Source: Sedimentitalea xiamensis (GTDB lineage Bacteria; Pseudomonadota; Alphaproteobacteria; Rhodobacterales; Rhodobacteraceae). From it: DNA of 55,893 nt. How positions within the stretch are numbered: the first letter of the stretch is position 1; every line of letters starts with the position of its first letter. The stretch is taken from contig NZ_JASNJE010000031.1 of assembly GCF_030164465.1 (NCBI RefSeq), positions 1 through 55,893 on the forward strand, in the 5' to 3' direction. Both the position numbers and the translations under genes were made by a program. The notes under the pieces are model-generated. The model did no database searches, had not been told where the DNA came from, and saw nothing but the letters and a program-made list of their open reading frames with translations. Below, piece after piece: positions 8,075-17,278 of this stretch.

Positions 8075-11000
8075 ATGGCATTTTTCTCTGCGGTAGCGAC
8101 AGCGGTAGTGACAGCGGTCGGCGGGTTCTTTGCGAGCATTTCGTCCACCGTGATCGGTGGGTTCCTGCTACGCACGGCGCTGTCGATTGGTGCGTCCCTG
8201 TTGATTCAGAAGTTGGCGGGGAACCAACAATCGGACGCCAGTTTTTCAGTGCGTGGTCGAATGGACCGTGGCGCCAACATCCCGCAGAGTTTCGGCATCG
8301 GCGAGTACGCCACCGCCGGGACGCTCGCATATACCAACACGTCGGCGGGGCACTCCCCGAACGCCGCGCTGTGGTGGGTCGTGACGCTGTCGGACATCCC
8401 GATCACAGGCATCAACGACGTATGGGTCAACGGCGTCAAGCGGACTCTCATGCCGGCGGGCGCCGACGGTCGCAGGGCGGTGAGCGGTTTCCAGACCACG
8501 CCCGGTCAGTCCTCGAACGTCCCAGGCAATCACCTGATGGTCGAGTTTTTCGACGGCACGCAGACCGCAGCCGACTCCGTACTGACCAGCCTGTTCGGCG
8601 GATCCAGTCGTCCGTGGGCCAGCACCGCCGTCGGCAAGGGCACCGCCTACGCCGTGGTCTACGCTTATGTGTCGCAAGACTTCTTTCCCAACGGCATCCC
8701 CAAGGTGCTGTTCGAACTGACGGGTGCCCCGCTCTACGACATCTCGAAAGATACGACCGCCGGCGGCAGCGGAACGCACCGATGGAACGACCCGACGACC
8801 TGGGAGTCCAGCACATGCACCGCGGTCCAACTCTACAACATACTGCGCGGTATCACCTACGACGGTGAGTGGTTCTATGGGCTTCAGGACGTGACCGAGG
8901 CGCAGCTTCCCGCCGCGCACTGGATCGACCAGATCAACAAATGCAAGGAGACGGTGACGGGTGACAGCGGTGCGGAACCCCGATTCCGGTCGGGCGGCGA
9001 GATACCGGTCAATGCATCAGCGGCCGATGTGATCACCGCACTCCTGACCGCATGTAACGGCCGACTGTCCGACGCTGGTGGTGTCTACAAGTTGCACGTC
9101 GGCGTGCCGGGTTCGACTGTCATGTCGTTCACCGACGATGATATTCTGTCCACCGAGGGACAGATGTTCACGCCGATGTTTGGTCTGGCCGACACGGTGA
9201 ACGGCGTGTCAGCCAAATACCCCGCGCCCAATGCGGCATGGCAAGTCGAGTCGGCACCGCCGCTGTATCGGCCAGATTACGAGGCCGAGGACGGCGACCG
9301 TCGATTGCTGGTCAGTGTGGACTTCGACCTCGTGCCGTACCCTGAACAGGTCCAGCGGTTGATGAAGTCGGCGCTCAACGAGGCGCGGCGTGCGCGGCGT
9401 CACACGATCGCGCTGCCCCCGAAGTTCTGGGCGCTCGAACCGGGCGATGTGATCGAGTGGACCAGTGAACGCAACGGCTATGTCTCAAAGCAGTTCCGCG
9501 TCGATGGGGTGATCGACACCGTCGCCGCCGACGTCATCCTTGACCTGACCGAGATTGACCCGACGGACTACGATTTCAATACTGCCGTGGACTTCACGCA
9601 ACCCGCTGCACCATCGCTTGATGTCGTCATCCCGACACAGGACGTGCCGGGGTTCGCCGTGGCACCGGTGTCAGCGACGGATGCGGACGGGAACGCACGT
9701 CGCCCCGGTATCCAGGCGACGTGGTCCACAGACATTGACGACGACGTGATTGCGCTGAAGTTCCAAACCCGTGTGAAGATGACCGGCGCCGCCGTGCCGA
9801 CGCATCGTTGCGACACGCCGCTCGACGGGTCCGCAGTCATTACCGACGGTATCATCCCGAACACTCAATACGAGGTCCGCGCCCGGTACATCACGCGCAC
9901 ATATCGTCCGCTCGACTGGACCTCGTGGCTGACGGTCACATCGCCCGACACCCGTATCGGATCCAACGATCTTGAGACCACCATCGCTGACACCATCGCC
10001 GCGGCGGCGGGAGTCGAGACCGCCCTGACTGATTTGACCGCAGGCTTCGTCGGGAACCTGGTTGACGGGTTCGCCGACGAGGCTGAAGCCCGCGACCTGA
10101 AGATCACCAGCACCGCCAACATTCTACGCAGCGAGTTCAACAGCGCGGCGAGTTTCCTGTCGGTCAGGGATTTCGCGGATGGATCCGGTGACTGGACACC
10201 CGCCGATCACACCATTGTCACCAGCACCACGCCAGCACTCCCCGCAGGCATCACCCACGCTCTGCGCATGGACGACCAGGGTGTGCAGGACGGAGGTCTC
10301 CGTGTTGATGCGGGCATGGCGGATCGAGTCATGGAATGGTCGGGTTGGGTGCTGACCGAGGACGCCACTGGTGACGCAATCATTCGAATTCGCACGCAAC
10401 GCACTGACGGCATTACTATCGACAACACCGACATCACGATACGAGATGCGGGTGTGCAGGGCTGGGCGCAATTCAGCGTCCAGATAACGCTACCGTCAGA
10501 CGTGGGACAGTGGACACCGGTGTTGCGGTCCAGTGTCAGCGGGACGACACAGAATATATTCTGGGCCAACTTGGACCTGCGGGACGTGTCGGGCATCGCG
10601 GCTGCGGAGACCTCGGCGAAGGCATACGCTGATCAGGAAATCCTCGCGCTGACCGGCCCCGGCGGCGCGATCACGACAGTCAGCGAGACGCTTGCTGCCG
10701 AGGTCACATCGTTGCGCGGGGAATCGGACGGGCTGAACGTGATACTGGACGACCTGACGAAACTGTTCGAGAACAATTCGACCACGCTGTCGGGCGCTGC
10801 GGCGGTTGGTCAGCCCGACACCATCATTGTCACAGAGGCCGCGGGGACGCGCGTCACATCGGGCAATACGAACGGCGGCGCGGTGATCGAGATAGACGAG
10901 GAAAAGGCGCGGCAATTCTCGGGGCGGCGGGTCAAGATCAGCATTCTTGCCCGCGCACCCGTGTCCGCGCCGTCAACCCGGTTCGGCATCGCATACAGCA

Positions 11001-12115
11001 CCGCCGACGCGGGCAACTCGGGGTATTTGCAGGCCGACGCGGATCTACAGACGTCCTGGGAATGGTTCTATTTCTTCTTTGGGGTTCCGACCGCCGGCAA
11101 CGGTGGACCGGATTACCTGGCGATCTTTGGTGACGACGACCAGAATGGCGACGGGACACAGGTCGCCCGTGTGAACATCCAGATCGCCGCCGAAGCTGCC
11201 GACCTCCCCGAGATTGCCGACCTTCAGGGGTCCGTCACGGAAATCAAGGGTCTCGATCTGGACGCGCTGACCGGCACGGCGTTCGGCACGTTCATGACGC
11301 AGTTGAACGTCGATGCGGGCGGCACGTCGGCCACGATCACCTCGCTGAACTCGGCGAAGTCCGACATGGATGGGTTCGCGTCTGCGTTCTCGGGACTGAC
11401 CGTGACGACCAGCGGCGGCGCTATTGCCGGGTTCAAGGCGTCATCGTGGACCAGTCCCGACGGCACCGGCAGTTTGCTCGAACTCATGGGCGACGTCGTC
11501 AAGGTCGGGACAATGGCCGCTGACCGTCTACAGGTCGGGTCGTTCACGGCAAACCTCGTGGACTCGGCGTCGTTTGCGGTTGCCGGCCTTGCTGTGTTCG
11601 GGAACAACATCGCGGGCGGTGGGTTCGACGGCACGTTTTCTGAGAACGGCGAGAACATAACCGACGCCGGAACGGTCGGATACGCCTTCTCGAAGAACGA
11701 CGCCGTTCTCAACAGACTGATCGTGCGTAACAGCATAGTTGATGGTGCTGTCTCGGACCGACAGGACGTTTTTACGTTCTATCCGACACACAGCATCACA
11801 TTTCCACCAATCGCAACGAATGACGCCACGGTTTTCGTGTTTGGTCTGGATGAGGAAGTCACAGCCGATAACACCGGGCAAACTACGGTGGCGATTCGTG
11901 TCAGGTATTTCAGGAACGGTCAGTGGACGAGTTACGAGACCGTTGGTGGCAACAATTCCATTGCAACCCCGTCGATATTCTACCCATTGCGGGTTGCGGG
12001 TGTTGTTGCGGCGCGAGCCGACCTCATACAGTTCCAGATCAACCATACACATCAGTATCCGGGCAATTTCTACCAACAAAATCAGTATTTTGAAGTGTGG
12101 GGCGTGACGCGATGA
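8075..12115 (+). CDS. Central tail-tip host-specificity protein (gpJ-like)
   Basis: At 1346 residues this is the largest protein in the window and the likely receptor-binding spike. The first 50 residues hold two hydrophobic helices, followed by a Gly/Ala-rich beta region (to about 480) of the kind that forms the trimeric hub. A fibronectin-III-like stretch lies near residues 500-630, then Ser/Thr/Asp-rich repeats and a helical VTEIKGLDLDALTG region. A DUF1983-like LLELMGDVVKVGTMAADRLQ segment comes near 1140 and a terminal beta domain near 1230-1346 is probably the receptor-binding tip. The start is 3 nt after the acetyltransferase stop. Confidence 0.85.
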   Translation: MAFFSAVATAVVTAVGGFFASISSTVIGGFLLRTALSIGASLLIQKLAGNQQSDASFSVRGRMDRGANIPQSFGIGEYATAGTLAYTNTSAGHSPNAALWWVVTLSDIPITGINDVWVNGVKRTLMPAGADGRRAVSGFQTTPGQSSNVPGNHLMVEFFDGTQTAADSVLTSLFGGSSRPWASTAVGKGTAYAVVYAYVSQDFFPNGIPKVLFELTGAPLYDISKDTTAGGSGTHRWNDPTTWESSTCTAVQLYNILRGITYDGEWFYGLQDVTEAQLPAAHWIDQINKCKETVTGDSGAEPRFRSGGEIPVNASAADVITALLTACNGRLSDAGGVYKLHVGVPGSTVMSFTDDDILSTEGQMFTPMFGLADTVNGVSAKYPAPNAAWQVESAPPLYRPDYEAEDGDRRLLVSVDFDLVPYPEQVQRLMKSALNEARRARRHTIALPPKFWALEPGDVIEWTSERNGYVSKQFRVDGVIDTVAADVILDLTEIDPTDYDFNTAVDFTQPAAPSLDVVIPTQDVPGFAVAPVSATDADGNARRPGIQATWSTDIDDDVIALKFQTRVKMTGAAVPTHRCDTPLDGSAVITDGIIPNTQYEVRARYITRTYRPLDWTSWLTVTSPDTRIGSNDLETTIADTIAAAAGVETALTDLTAGFVGNLVDGFADEAEARDLKITSTANILRSEFNSAASFLSVRDFADGSGDWTPADHTIVTSTTPALPAGITHALRMDDQGVQDGGLRVDAGMADRVMEWSGWVLTEDATGDAIIRIRTQRTDGITIDNTDITIRDAGVQGWAQFSVQITLPSDVGQWTPVLRSSVSGTTQNIFWANLDLRDVSGIAAAETSAKAYADQEILALTGPGGAITTVSETLAAEVTSLRGESDGLNVILDDLTKLFENNSTTLSGAAAVGQPDTIIVTEAAGTRVTSGNTNGGAVIEIDEEKARQFSGRRVKISILARAPVSAPSTRFGIAYSTADAGNSGYLQADADLQTSWEWFYFFFGVPTAGNGGPDYLAIFGDDDQNGDGTQVARVNIQIAAEAADLPEIADLQGSVTEIKGLDLDALTGTAFGTFMTQLNVDAGGTSATITSLNSAKSDMDGFASAFSGLTVTTSGGAIAGFKASSWTSPDGTGSLLELMGDVVKVGTMAADRLQVGSFTANLVDSASFAVAGLAVFGNNIAGGGFDGTFSENGENITDAGTVGYAFSKNDAVLNRLIVRNSIVDGAVSDRQDVFTFYPTHSITFPPIATNDATVFVFGLDEEVTADNTGQTTVAIRVRYFRNGQWTSYETVGGNNSIATPSIFYPLRVAGVVAARADLIQFQINHTHQYPGNFYQQNQYFEVWGVTR

Positions 12116-12543
12116 TATGGGTTGAGATAGAGAATGGGCTTGTCATGTCGGTGGTTTCCGGCTCGGTTCAGCCTGACGATCACTGGCTGAAAGTTGTCCC
12201 GGCGGTTCCGGTGCCGTTCGACCCTGCGCCGGGTGAAATCGGAACGCTAGTGCCGCCTTCGATCAGGGGCTTTGCCCGCCTGATGGTCGATGGTGCCGGG
12301 CTTCTGGTCGAGCGCCCTCAGTCACCGGAACCGGTGGTCACTGGTAATACCGTGGACATTCCACCGTGCATGTCCAGCACTGTCGTCACGATCGATGATG
12401 GGTTCGAGGTCATGGTCACGGAGACCGCCGGTGTTGACGGGTGGACCGCGACCTACACGCTGCCCGACGCCGGCGCTTATCGCGTCGAGGTCGTGTCGCC
12501 CCTGCCCGCTGTCCCATCCATCAGGAGGCTGACAGTCACATGA
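12112..12543 (+). CDS. Small tail-fibre-associated protein, unknown
   Basis: This 143-residue protein starts at an ATG overlapping the stop of the J-like gene by 4 nt (ATGA); an in-frame ATG at 12097 lies inside J and lacks support. The sequence is beta-rich with many Val, Pro and Asp residues and no Cys motif beyond one residue. The last third (VDGWTATYTLPDAGAYRVEVV) reads like an Ig- or PKD-like strand pattern. Its place right after the host-specificity gene suggests a tail-tip accessory or assembly factor. No family recognised. Confidence 0.66.
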   Translation: MIWVEIENGLVMSVVSGSVQPDDHWLKVVPAVPVPFDPAPGEIGTLVPPSIRGFARLMVDGAGLLVERPQSPEPVVTGNTVDIPPCMSSTVVTIDDGFEVMVTETAGVDGWTATYTLPDAGAYRVEVVSPLPAVPSIRRLTVT

Positions 12544-12893
12544 CGACGATTTACAGATCACAGGCCAGCAAGGACGCCGAAGTTTCCGCGCAGATGGCCA
12601 CGGTGCGGGTGCAGATGAGGCTGACATTTTCGCAGCTTTTGATCGGCCTGGTGACAGAGGGATGGATCACCGAGGCCGAAGGCGATGCATGGCTCACCGG
12701 CAATGCCCTGCCTGCCTCTGCGGTGGCGCTGGTCGGAACGCTGCCAGCACCCGCACAGTTTGCGGCGCGGGCGCGGATGCTGCGCATGTCGGAGGCCGTT
12801 CGCATGGACCCGCTTGTTGTGGCGCTCGCGGCAGCCGAGGGCAAGACCGATGCGGAAATCGACACGTTTTTCACGACCTATTCGGGAGTGTGA
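12540..12893 (+). CDS. Small helical phage protein downstream of the tail-tip genes
   Basis: This 117-residue protein is mostly alpha-helical (Ala, Met, Glu rich). The ATG at 12540 overlaps the previous stop by 4 nt and has AGGAGG at 12523-12528, 11 nt upstream; the longer frame from 12441 lies inside the preceding gene and was rejected. The WITEAEGDAWLTGNALP core resembles small tail-fibre-adjacent proteins in other phages of this host group, which have no known function. It ends 2 nt before the next ATG. Confidence 0.68.
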   Translation: MTTIYRSQASKDAEVSAQMATVRVQMRLTFSQLLIGLVTEGWITEAEGDAWLTGNALPASAVALVGTLPAPAQFAARARMLRMSEAVRMDPLVVALAAAEGKTDAEIDTFFTTYSGV

Positions 12894-12895
12894 CC

Positions 12896-14074
12896 ATGCA
12901 AGAAAACACCAGATCAAAGATCGAGGCGGCGAGACGTCTCGTCGCGGAACACGGCAGCATCCGCGCAGCGGCAAGGGCGACAGGTATCCCCCGGACCACG
13001 CTGATGTACCGGCTCGACCTCGACCCGGCCGTTGCCGACGGGATGGACGCTGTCGGTGCCGAGATGGTGCCGGGGCTGGTCTGGGCGAAGACGAAAAACT
13101 ACTCGGTCATGCTCAAGCCGGCGGCGACCGAGTTCCCGTCGTTCCTCGAACACATCCGCAGCACAATCGGCGACCTGAAGTCCGACATGACCGTGAAGCT
13201 GCCGAAGCGATTCAAGGAGTCGGTCGGCAAGTTGCTGGTTCTGGATCCGGCGGATGTCCACATTGGCAAACTGTGCGTCGAGTCGGAGACCGGCGTTCGC
13301 TACGACAGTCAGATCGCAGAGCATCGCCTGGTCGAAGGGTGCCGCATGCTGATCGAGAAGGGCGTGGCGAACGGGGCGACAAGCGTGTTGCTGGTGATCG
13401 GCAACGACATCGCGCACATCGACACGCCGAAGAAAACCACCACCAGCGGGACGCCGCAGGACGTGGACGGCACCATCTTCACCATCCACCGGGCGGCACA
13501 GGTCGCCTATGTCCGCGTCATCACAATGGCGCTTGAGATGGGTCTGGGGGTGCGCGTGATCTTCAACCCGTCAAATCACGATTGGGTTCTCGGGTTCACC
13601 ATCGCGCAGTTCATACGGGCGTGGTTCCACGATCATCCGAACGTCGATGTCAGCGAGTACGCGGTCAGCGAGCGGCACCGCAAGTACGTCCGGTTCGGCG
13701 GGAACATCATGGGCTTCACGCACGGTGACGGGGCGAGAGAGGTGGACCTGTTGCCAATCATGACGAGCGAGGTCCGTCCGCACATGTCCGAGGCGCGTCA
13801 TCTCTACTGGTACGTCCACCACTACCACCACAAGATACGCAAATCGCTCGGGGTTCGGTCGCAGTCCCGAGAGAAGGACCACATTGGAATGACGGTGATC
13901 AAGTCGGCCGCGGGGTCGATGGAAGGCGACAACTGCCACATCGAGTATGTCCGGTCTCCGTCGGCGCCTGACGGCTGGCACGACCGCAATGGTTACGTCG
14001 GGCGGCAGGCCGTCGAGGCGTTCGTACATTGCCCGTTCGACGGCCAGGATGCGCGGTTCACGGAATGGTTTTGA
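12896..14074 (+). CDS. HTH domain fused to calcineurin-like metallophosphoesterase
   Basis: Residues 1-45 form a Fis/Psq-type helix-turn-helix (GSIRAAARATGIPRTTLMYRL). The rest has metallophosphoesterase motifs in order: DVHIG (D-x-H), GNDIAHID (GD/N-x-x-x), PSNHDW (GNHD-like), GFTHGD and YVHHYHHK (GH-x-H-like). Such phage proteins are presumed DNA or RNA phosphodiesterases targeted by the HTH. The ATG at 12896 was chosen over the upstream in-frame one at 12662, which overlaps the previous gene by over 200 nt. The 3' end overlaps the convergent dNMP kinase gene by 17 nt. Length 392 residues. Confidence 0.8.
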   Translation: MQENTRSKIEAARRLVAEHGSIRAAARATGIPRTTLMYRLDLDPAVADGMDAVGAEMVPGLVWAKTKNYSVMLKPAATEFPSFLEHIRSTIGDLKSDMTVKLPKRFKESVGKLLVLDPADVHIGKLCVESETGVRYDSQIAEHRLVEGCRMLIEKGVANGATSVLLVIGNDIAHIDTPKKTTTSGTPQDVDGTIFTIHRAAQVAYVRVITMALEMGLGVRVIFNPSNHDWVLGFTIAQFIRAWFHDHPNVDVSEYAVSERHRKYVRFGGNIMGFTHGDGAREVDLLPIMTSEVRPHMSEARHLYWYVHHYHHKIRKSLGVRSQSREKDHIGMTVIKSAAGSMEGDNCHIEYVRSPSAPDGWHDRNGYVGRQAVEAFVHCPFDGQDARFTEWF

Positions 14075-14588
14075 CGATGTGCAGGATCCGGTCTGTCACG
14101 TCGCTCACTGACCCATCATTTGTGACGTCCGCATCGGCCCAGGGCGGCGCTTCGCTGGCGTGATCATTCACCGGGCCGACGTCAGTGCGATTGATCCTGA
14201 TGATTTTCCCACCGACCTTTCGGATTGCGTCAGCTTCGTTGAAGAACCGGACATCGTCAAAGACCACGTTGTCGTATGGTTGCAGATCGCGCGTCGCCGC
14301 GTCGCACCAGAGGTCTTCGCAGATCAGCGCCCGACCCCAATCGGTGCCCAGGGTCTGCATGGCGTAGCGGGGCGACTTGCCGTTCAGGAAGTGCGATGGG
14401 GTTTCCTTCAGGTCGCCCTCGATCATCCGGTCGATGACGCCGTCCCTCACGCCCTGGTCGCGCAGGAACGACCGCAGCATGTTCTTGATGGGTGCCGCGA
14501 ACTTGCGACGCCGGAACCCCTTCATTATCAGGCGGTCTGATACGGTTGTCTTGCCGCAACTGGCGTATCCGCAGAGTCCGATGATCAT
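14058..14588 (-). CDS. Deoxynucleoside monophosphate kinase
   Basis: This 176-residue P-loop kinase has GYASCGKTT (Walker A, residues about 7-15) and a later VVFDDVRFFNEADAI segment that fits the T4 gp1-like phage dNMP kinase family. It converts dNMPs to dNDPs, feeding DNA synthesis by the phage polymerase encoded upstream. The ATG at 14588 has GGAGG seven nt upstream; the longer frame to 14618 lacks this. The start overlaps the stop of the preceding small gene by 4 nt. Last gene of the leftward early operon and convergent with the metallophosphoesterase gene. Confidence 0.85.
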   Translation of the reverse strand: MIIGLCGYASCGKTTVSDRLIMKGFRRRKFAAPIKNMLRSFLRDQGVRDGVIDRMIEGDLKETPSHFLNGKSPRYAMQTLGTDWGRALICEDLWCDAATRDLQPYDNVVFDDVRFFNEADAIRKVGGKIIRINRTDVGPVNDHASEAPPWADADVTNDGSVSDVTDRILHIVKTIP

Positions 14589-14755
14589 GCTGCAACCTCC
14601 GTGTTGAGTGACAGGCAAGCGATCAATGCGTCACGCCACGCCTCTTTGTCCGCGATTTCTTCGTTCACGAAACCCAATGCCGCATTCATTTCCCCGACCG
14701 TCATCTTGTTCAGTCGGTCCTCGAACAGCGCGATTGCCGCAATACGTTCAGTCAT
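14585..14755 (-). CDS. Small phage protein, unknown
   Basis: This 56-residue helical protein (MTERIAAIALFEDRL at the start) lies between the dNMP kinase gene and a 73-residue gene. An in-frame ATG three codons upstream (14764) is possible, but the AAGGA at the correct distance favours 14755. The stop overlaps the kinase start by 4 nt. It has no Cys motif or membrane segment and I do not recognise a family. Confidence 0.6.
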   Translation of the reverse strand: MTERIAAIALFEDRLNKMTVGEMNAALGFVNEEIADKEAWRDALIACLSLNTEVAA

Positions 14756-14766
14756 TTCAGTCATCC

Positions 14767-14988
14767 TTACATTCCCGGCATTTTGCGCGGCGTTTGAATT
14801 GATCGCAGGAGGTTTGTTGCCGCCTCCTGTGGGGTTGACCCTTCCCTGCTGACACATGTGACGTTGTTGGCTTCGAAGATCATTGCGAAGAAGCCCGGTG
14901 TTTTTGTCATCGTGCACTTCCCGATCGTGAAACAATGCCACTTCGGGTTTTCCGTGAGTTGTTTTTGCAATTCCTCCAATACGCTCAT
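14767..14988 (-). CDS. Small phage protein, unknown
   Basis: This 73-residue protein starts at an ATG with AGGAGG at a good distance. The alternative frame up to 15012 would begin upstream of the ribosome site. The sequence MSVLEELQKQL opens a helix, followed by two or three beta strands and a C-terminal helix (TPQEAATNLLRSIQ), an alpha/beta fold reminiscent of small phage DNA-metabolism accessory proteins. It lies 27 nt after the DNA polymerase stop. Function unknown. Confidence 0.68.
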   Translation of the reverse strand: MSVLEELQKQLTENPKWHCFTIGKCTMTKTPGFFAMIFEANNVTCVSREGSTPQEAATNLLRSIQTPRKMPGM

Positions 14989-15015
14989 ATATCCCTCCTG
15001 TTGATTCCACAATAT

Positions 15016-16917
15016 CTAGATTAGTAGTTTTCTGGCTTCCTCGATGTAGTAAAGCCAGTTCACATTTGACCAATCAAACGCCTCCACATCGTTCGAAATG
15101 GTCACATTCCAACCCTTCTGAACGGCGAATTTGCGCGGTTCAGTCTTGCCCTTCAACGGCGGCATCGTTTTTGTCAGAGAACAACCGACGGTTGATATAT
15201 AATATCGAGTCGTGTTCTGGATCGGTTCGTCACCCAGAGTCAATGTTGACGTGCGCGGCACCTTGATCGAAATCAAGAAGTCAAACGGATTCGTGTGCGA
15301 CTTGATAAATTCCGCGACGTCAACTCCGTGAACAAGCGCAGCCTCTGCGGCTTTCCGTACCACAAGTGCGCTATGATCCTGGTGCCACTGGCGTTCGCGC
15401 GTGTACGGGTTATCGTGGGGCGTCTCGTGCGCATAGGCGCCAATGCGCTTCACCGACCCATCCATCTTGACCGCAATGTAGCTGTTCACGTCGCGGATGT
15501 GCATCGCACTGTAATCGACATGTTCCAGTTCAAGGCCGGTGTGTCGTTCCCAAGCCGCGCATGTGTCGTTGAAATTCTGCCGGTGCATCTTGGGCACCAG
15601 CATCGTCAGACCGTCGGTGTTGATCTGCACCATCGACCCGCCGGTCTTGGCGAGCAACCATTCTGCCAGCATGCAGAGATATAGCTGGCCGTTGACCGTG
15701 ATCGACATGGTGTATTGCGGATCATAGAACGGCGAATATTTGTTGTTGCTGTCACCATAAACCCCGTTGAGCGCCAACTTCAGCATGGCGTTCTCTGCCG
15801 TGCCTTTCTTGTGCGTCTTGCGCATCTCGTAGACGTCCGAGTAGATATCACAGAACGCCTCTGACAGATGCTCGGGGAACCACCGGTTGCTGATAGCGAG
15901 GTTCGGATAGTAGGACGCGACATCGACGTCGATCAGGTCGTGCGTCTCGCTGGCACGCACCGTCTGCGCCTTGACGGAACCGTGAATACCACCGGTCCCG
16001 AAGTCGAACCCGAACCCGTCGATCACCGCGCCGACGTCCTTCAGCACGCCCTTGGTCTCGACGTCGCCCGTCCGCATCCCGTCGATTTCCGCACGCTCAA
16101 GCACCTGGTTGTTCAACCAGTCGAGGATCCGCTGAAACTCGGGCCGTGTGAACATCACCTTGGGACTGATGACGTCGCACAGTGCGATGCGATCGCGGAT
16201 GGTCTGGCGCACCTGGCGGCGACCGTTCACCTTGACATAGCAACTGCCGGGAACCCTGCGTTCCAGTTCGCGCTCGAAGTATTTCTTGCCGATCTTGGTG
16301 TCGTTGAAATTCAGCACGTCGCCGAGGTCGGGGTACTTCAGCGCCAGGTCATCGCGGAACTTGATCTGATCGCGCGAATGCTCGTAGAAGCGCAACGTCT
16401 CGCCGACGTCGTGGCACATGTAGGCAATGACCTCGTCCATCTGTTCGGACGTCAGCGGCTCGTGCGGGGAGTACGGCAGATCAACGACACGCGCCGACCG
16501 CATGTTGATTTCCAGTTTCTTCAGCGACGTGCTTCGCGCCATGTTGTCGAAGTGGTGAATCTTGTAGAGGTCGCCCTGCGTCACCAGCCGGTCGCGCGGC
16601 CAGACGGTGTGCGCGAACCGGTCGCCGTCGATGATCGCCTGGGCCTTGTCGTAGGCGTCGCGTGCCGTGAAGAACCCTTGTGCAGCGAAGACGTCCGCAA
16701 GGTGCTGGCACACCGGCCAGTCGAACCCCTCGTTGTTGTAGCCGAACAGGCGCGAGTCGGTCTGTTTCAACCAGAACAGCATGTCGAAGAAATGCCGCGA
16801 TTGATCGCGCCTGTCGGAGACCTCGAATACCCATCGAGTCCGCGTATCAACGTGGGTGATGTCGCACGAGAACATATTAACGTAGGTCTCGATGTCATAG
16901 ATGAAGTCGTTGGTCAT
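15016..16917 (-). CDS. Family B DNA polymerase with 3'-5' exonuclease
   Basis: This 633-residue replicative polymerase shows the exonuclease motifs YDIET (Asp8, Glu10), NNEGFDWP (Asp66) and YMCHD (Tyr166, Asp170). The polymerase motifs are A (DVDVASYYPNL, about 330-340), B (KLALNGVYG, 380-388) and C (NTDGL, 433-437). In motif C the first Asp of the usual DTD is Asn, while the key catalytic Asp435 is kept. It has no obvious protein-priming TPR insertions. It is short for family B. The ATG overlaps the stop of the upstream small gene (ATGA). Works with the ssDNA-binding protein, helicase and nucleases encoded nearby. Confidence 0.92.
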   Translation of the reverse strand: MTNDFIYDIETYVNMFSCDITHVDTRTRWVFEVSDRRDQSRHFFDMLFWLKQTDSRLFGYNNEGFDWPVCQHLADVFAAQGFFTARDAYDKAQAIIDGDRFAHTVWPRDRLVTQGDLYKIHHFDNMARSTSLKKLEINMRSARVVDLPYSPHEPLTSEQMDEVIAYMCHDVGETLRFYEHSRDQIKFRDDLALKYPDLGDVLNFNDTKIGKKYFERELERRVPGSCYVKVNGRRQVRQTIRDRIALCDVISPKVMFTRPEFQRILDWLNNQVLERAEIDGMRTGDVETKGVLKDVGAVIDGFGFDFGTGGIHGSVKAQTVRASETHDLIDVDVASYYPNLAISNRWFPEHLSEAFCDIYSDVYEMRKTHKKGTAENAMLKLALNGVYGDSNNKYSPFYDPQYTMSITVNGQLYLCMLAEWLLAKTGGSMVQINTDGLTMLVPKMHRQNFNDTCAAWERHTGLELEHVDYSAMHIRDVNSYIAVKMDGSVKRIGAYAHETPHDNPYTRERQWHQDHSALVVRKAAEAALVHGVDVAEFIKSHTNPFDFLISIKVPRTSTLTLGDEPIQNTTRYYISTVGCSLTKTMPPLKGKTEPRKFAVQKGWNVTISNDVEAFDWSNVNWLYYIEEARKLLI

Positions 16918-17117
16918 CTGGGAGCGAAGTCATGGTAATCGCGCGTGAGTCGACGGACGCGGTGTGACCATCCCCTCGCACGCAATATGTTGTTGACTGT
17001 GTGGAATGATACATCCAGATCATCGGCAATTTGCTGTATCGTCCGGTCCCATCCGACGGGCGTGCAGTACGCCCAAATTCGGAAGGCTATCGTTTCGGTT
17101 CTCGGGTTCATGTTCAC
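16914..17117 (-). CDS. Small HTH-like phage protein
   Basis: This 67-residue basic protein carries TIQQIADDLDVSFHTVNNILRARGW, a clear helix-turn-helix (residues about 25-50). I start at the GTG at 17117 because it overlaps the stop of the upstream 54-residue gene as GTGA, the coupling used elsewhere in this operon; an ATG two codons later (17111) is equally possible. Its stop overlaps the polymerase ATG by 4 nt. It may regulate the early operon or bind the origin, but no partner is shown. Confidence 0.66.
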   Translation of the reverse strand: MNMNPRTETIAFRIWAYCTPVGWDRTIQQIADDLDVSFHTVNNILRARGWSHRVRRLTRDYHDFAPR

Positions 17118-17278
17118 ACCGCCCTGTATTCCGCACGTCCCTTGCCGTGCCCCGTGGTTCCCGTGCGCTTGGCGTGACCGAGGTCTACGAGCGCGTCACC
17201 GACACGCACGCTTAGAACGACCCCGCGCCCGTGCGCGTCCTGAAGCTGACGCAGCGCGTCCTCTTGCCGATCAGTCAT
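17114..17278 (-). CDS. Small phage protein (54 aa), unknown
   Basis: This short gene lies in the 160-nt space between the HTH gene and the secreted-protein gene. It starts at ATG 17278, which overlaps the upstream stop as ATGA, and ends at TGA 17114-17116, which overlaps the downstream GTG start. The product begins MTDRQEDALRQLQDAHGRGV and is basic at the C-terminus. The exact fit between both neighbours by 4-nt overlaps is the main reason to believe it. No family recognised. Confidence 0.66.
   Translation of the reverse strand: MTDRQEDALRQLQDAHGRGVVLSVRVGDALVDLGHAKRTGTTGHGKGRAEYRAV

Noticed and set aside
12112-12893. The two small genes after J as holin and endolysin
   Set aside because: Neither has membrane helices or a lysozyme or peptidase motif; lysis genes are presumably outside the window.
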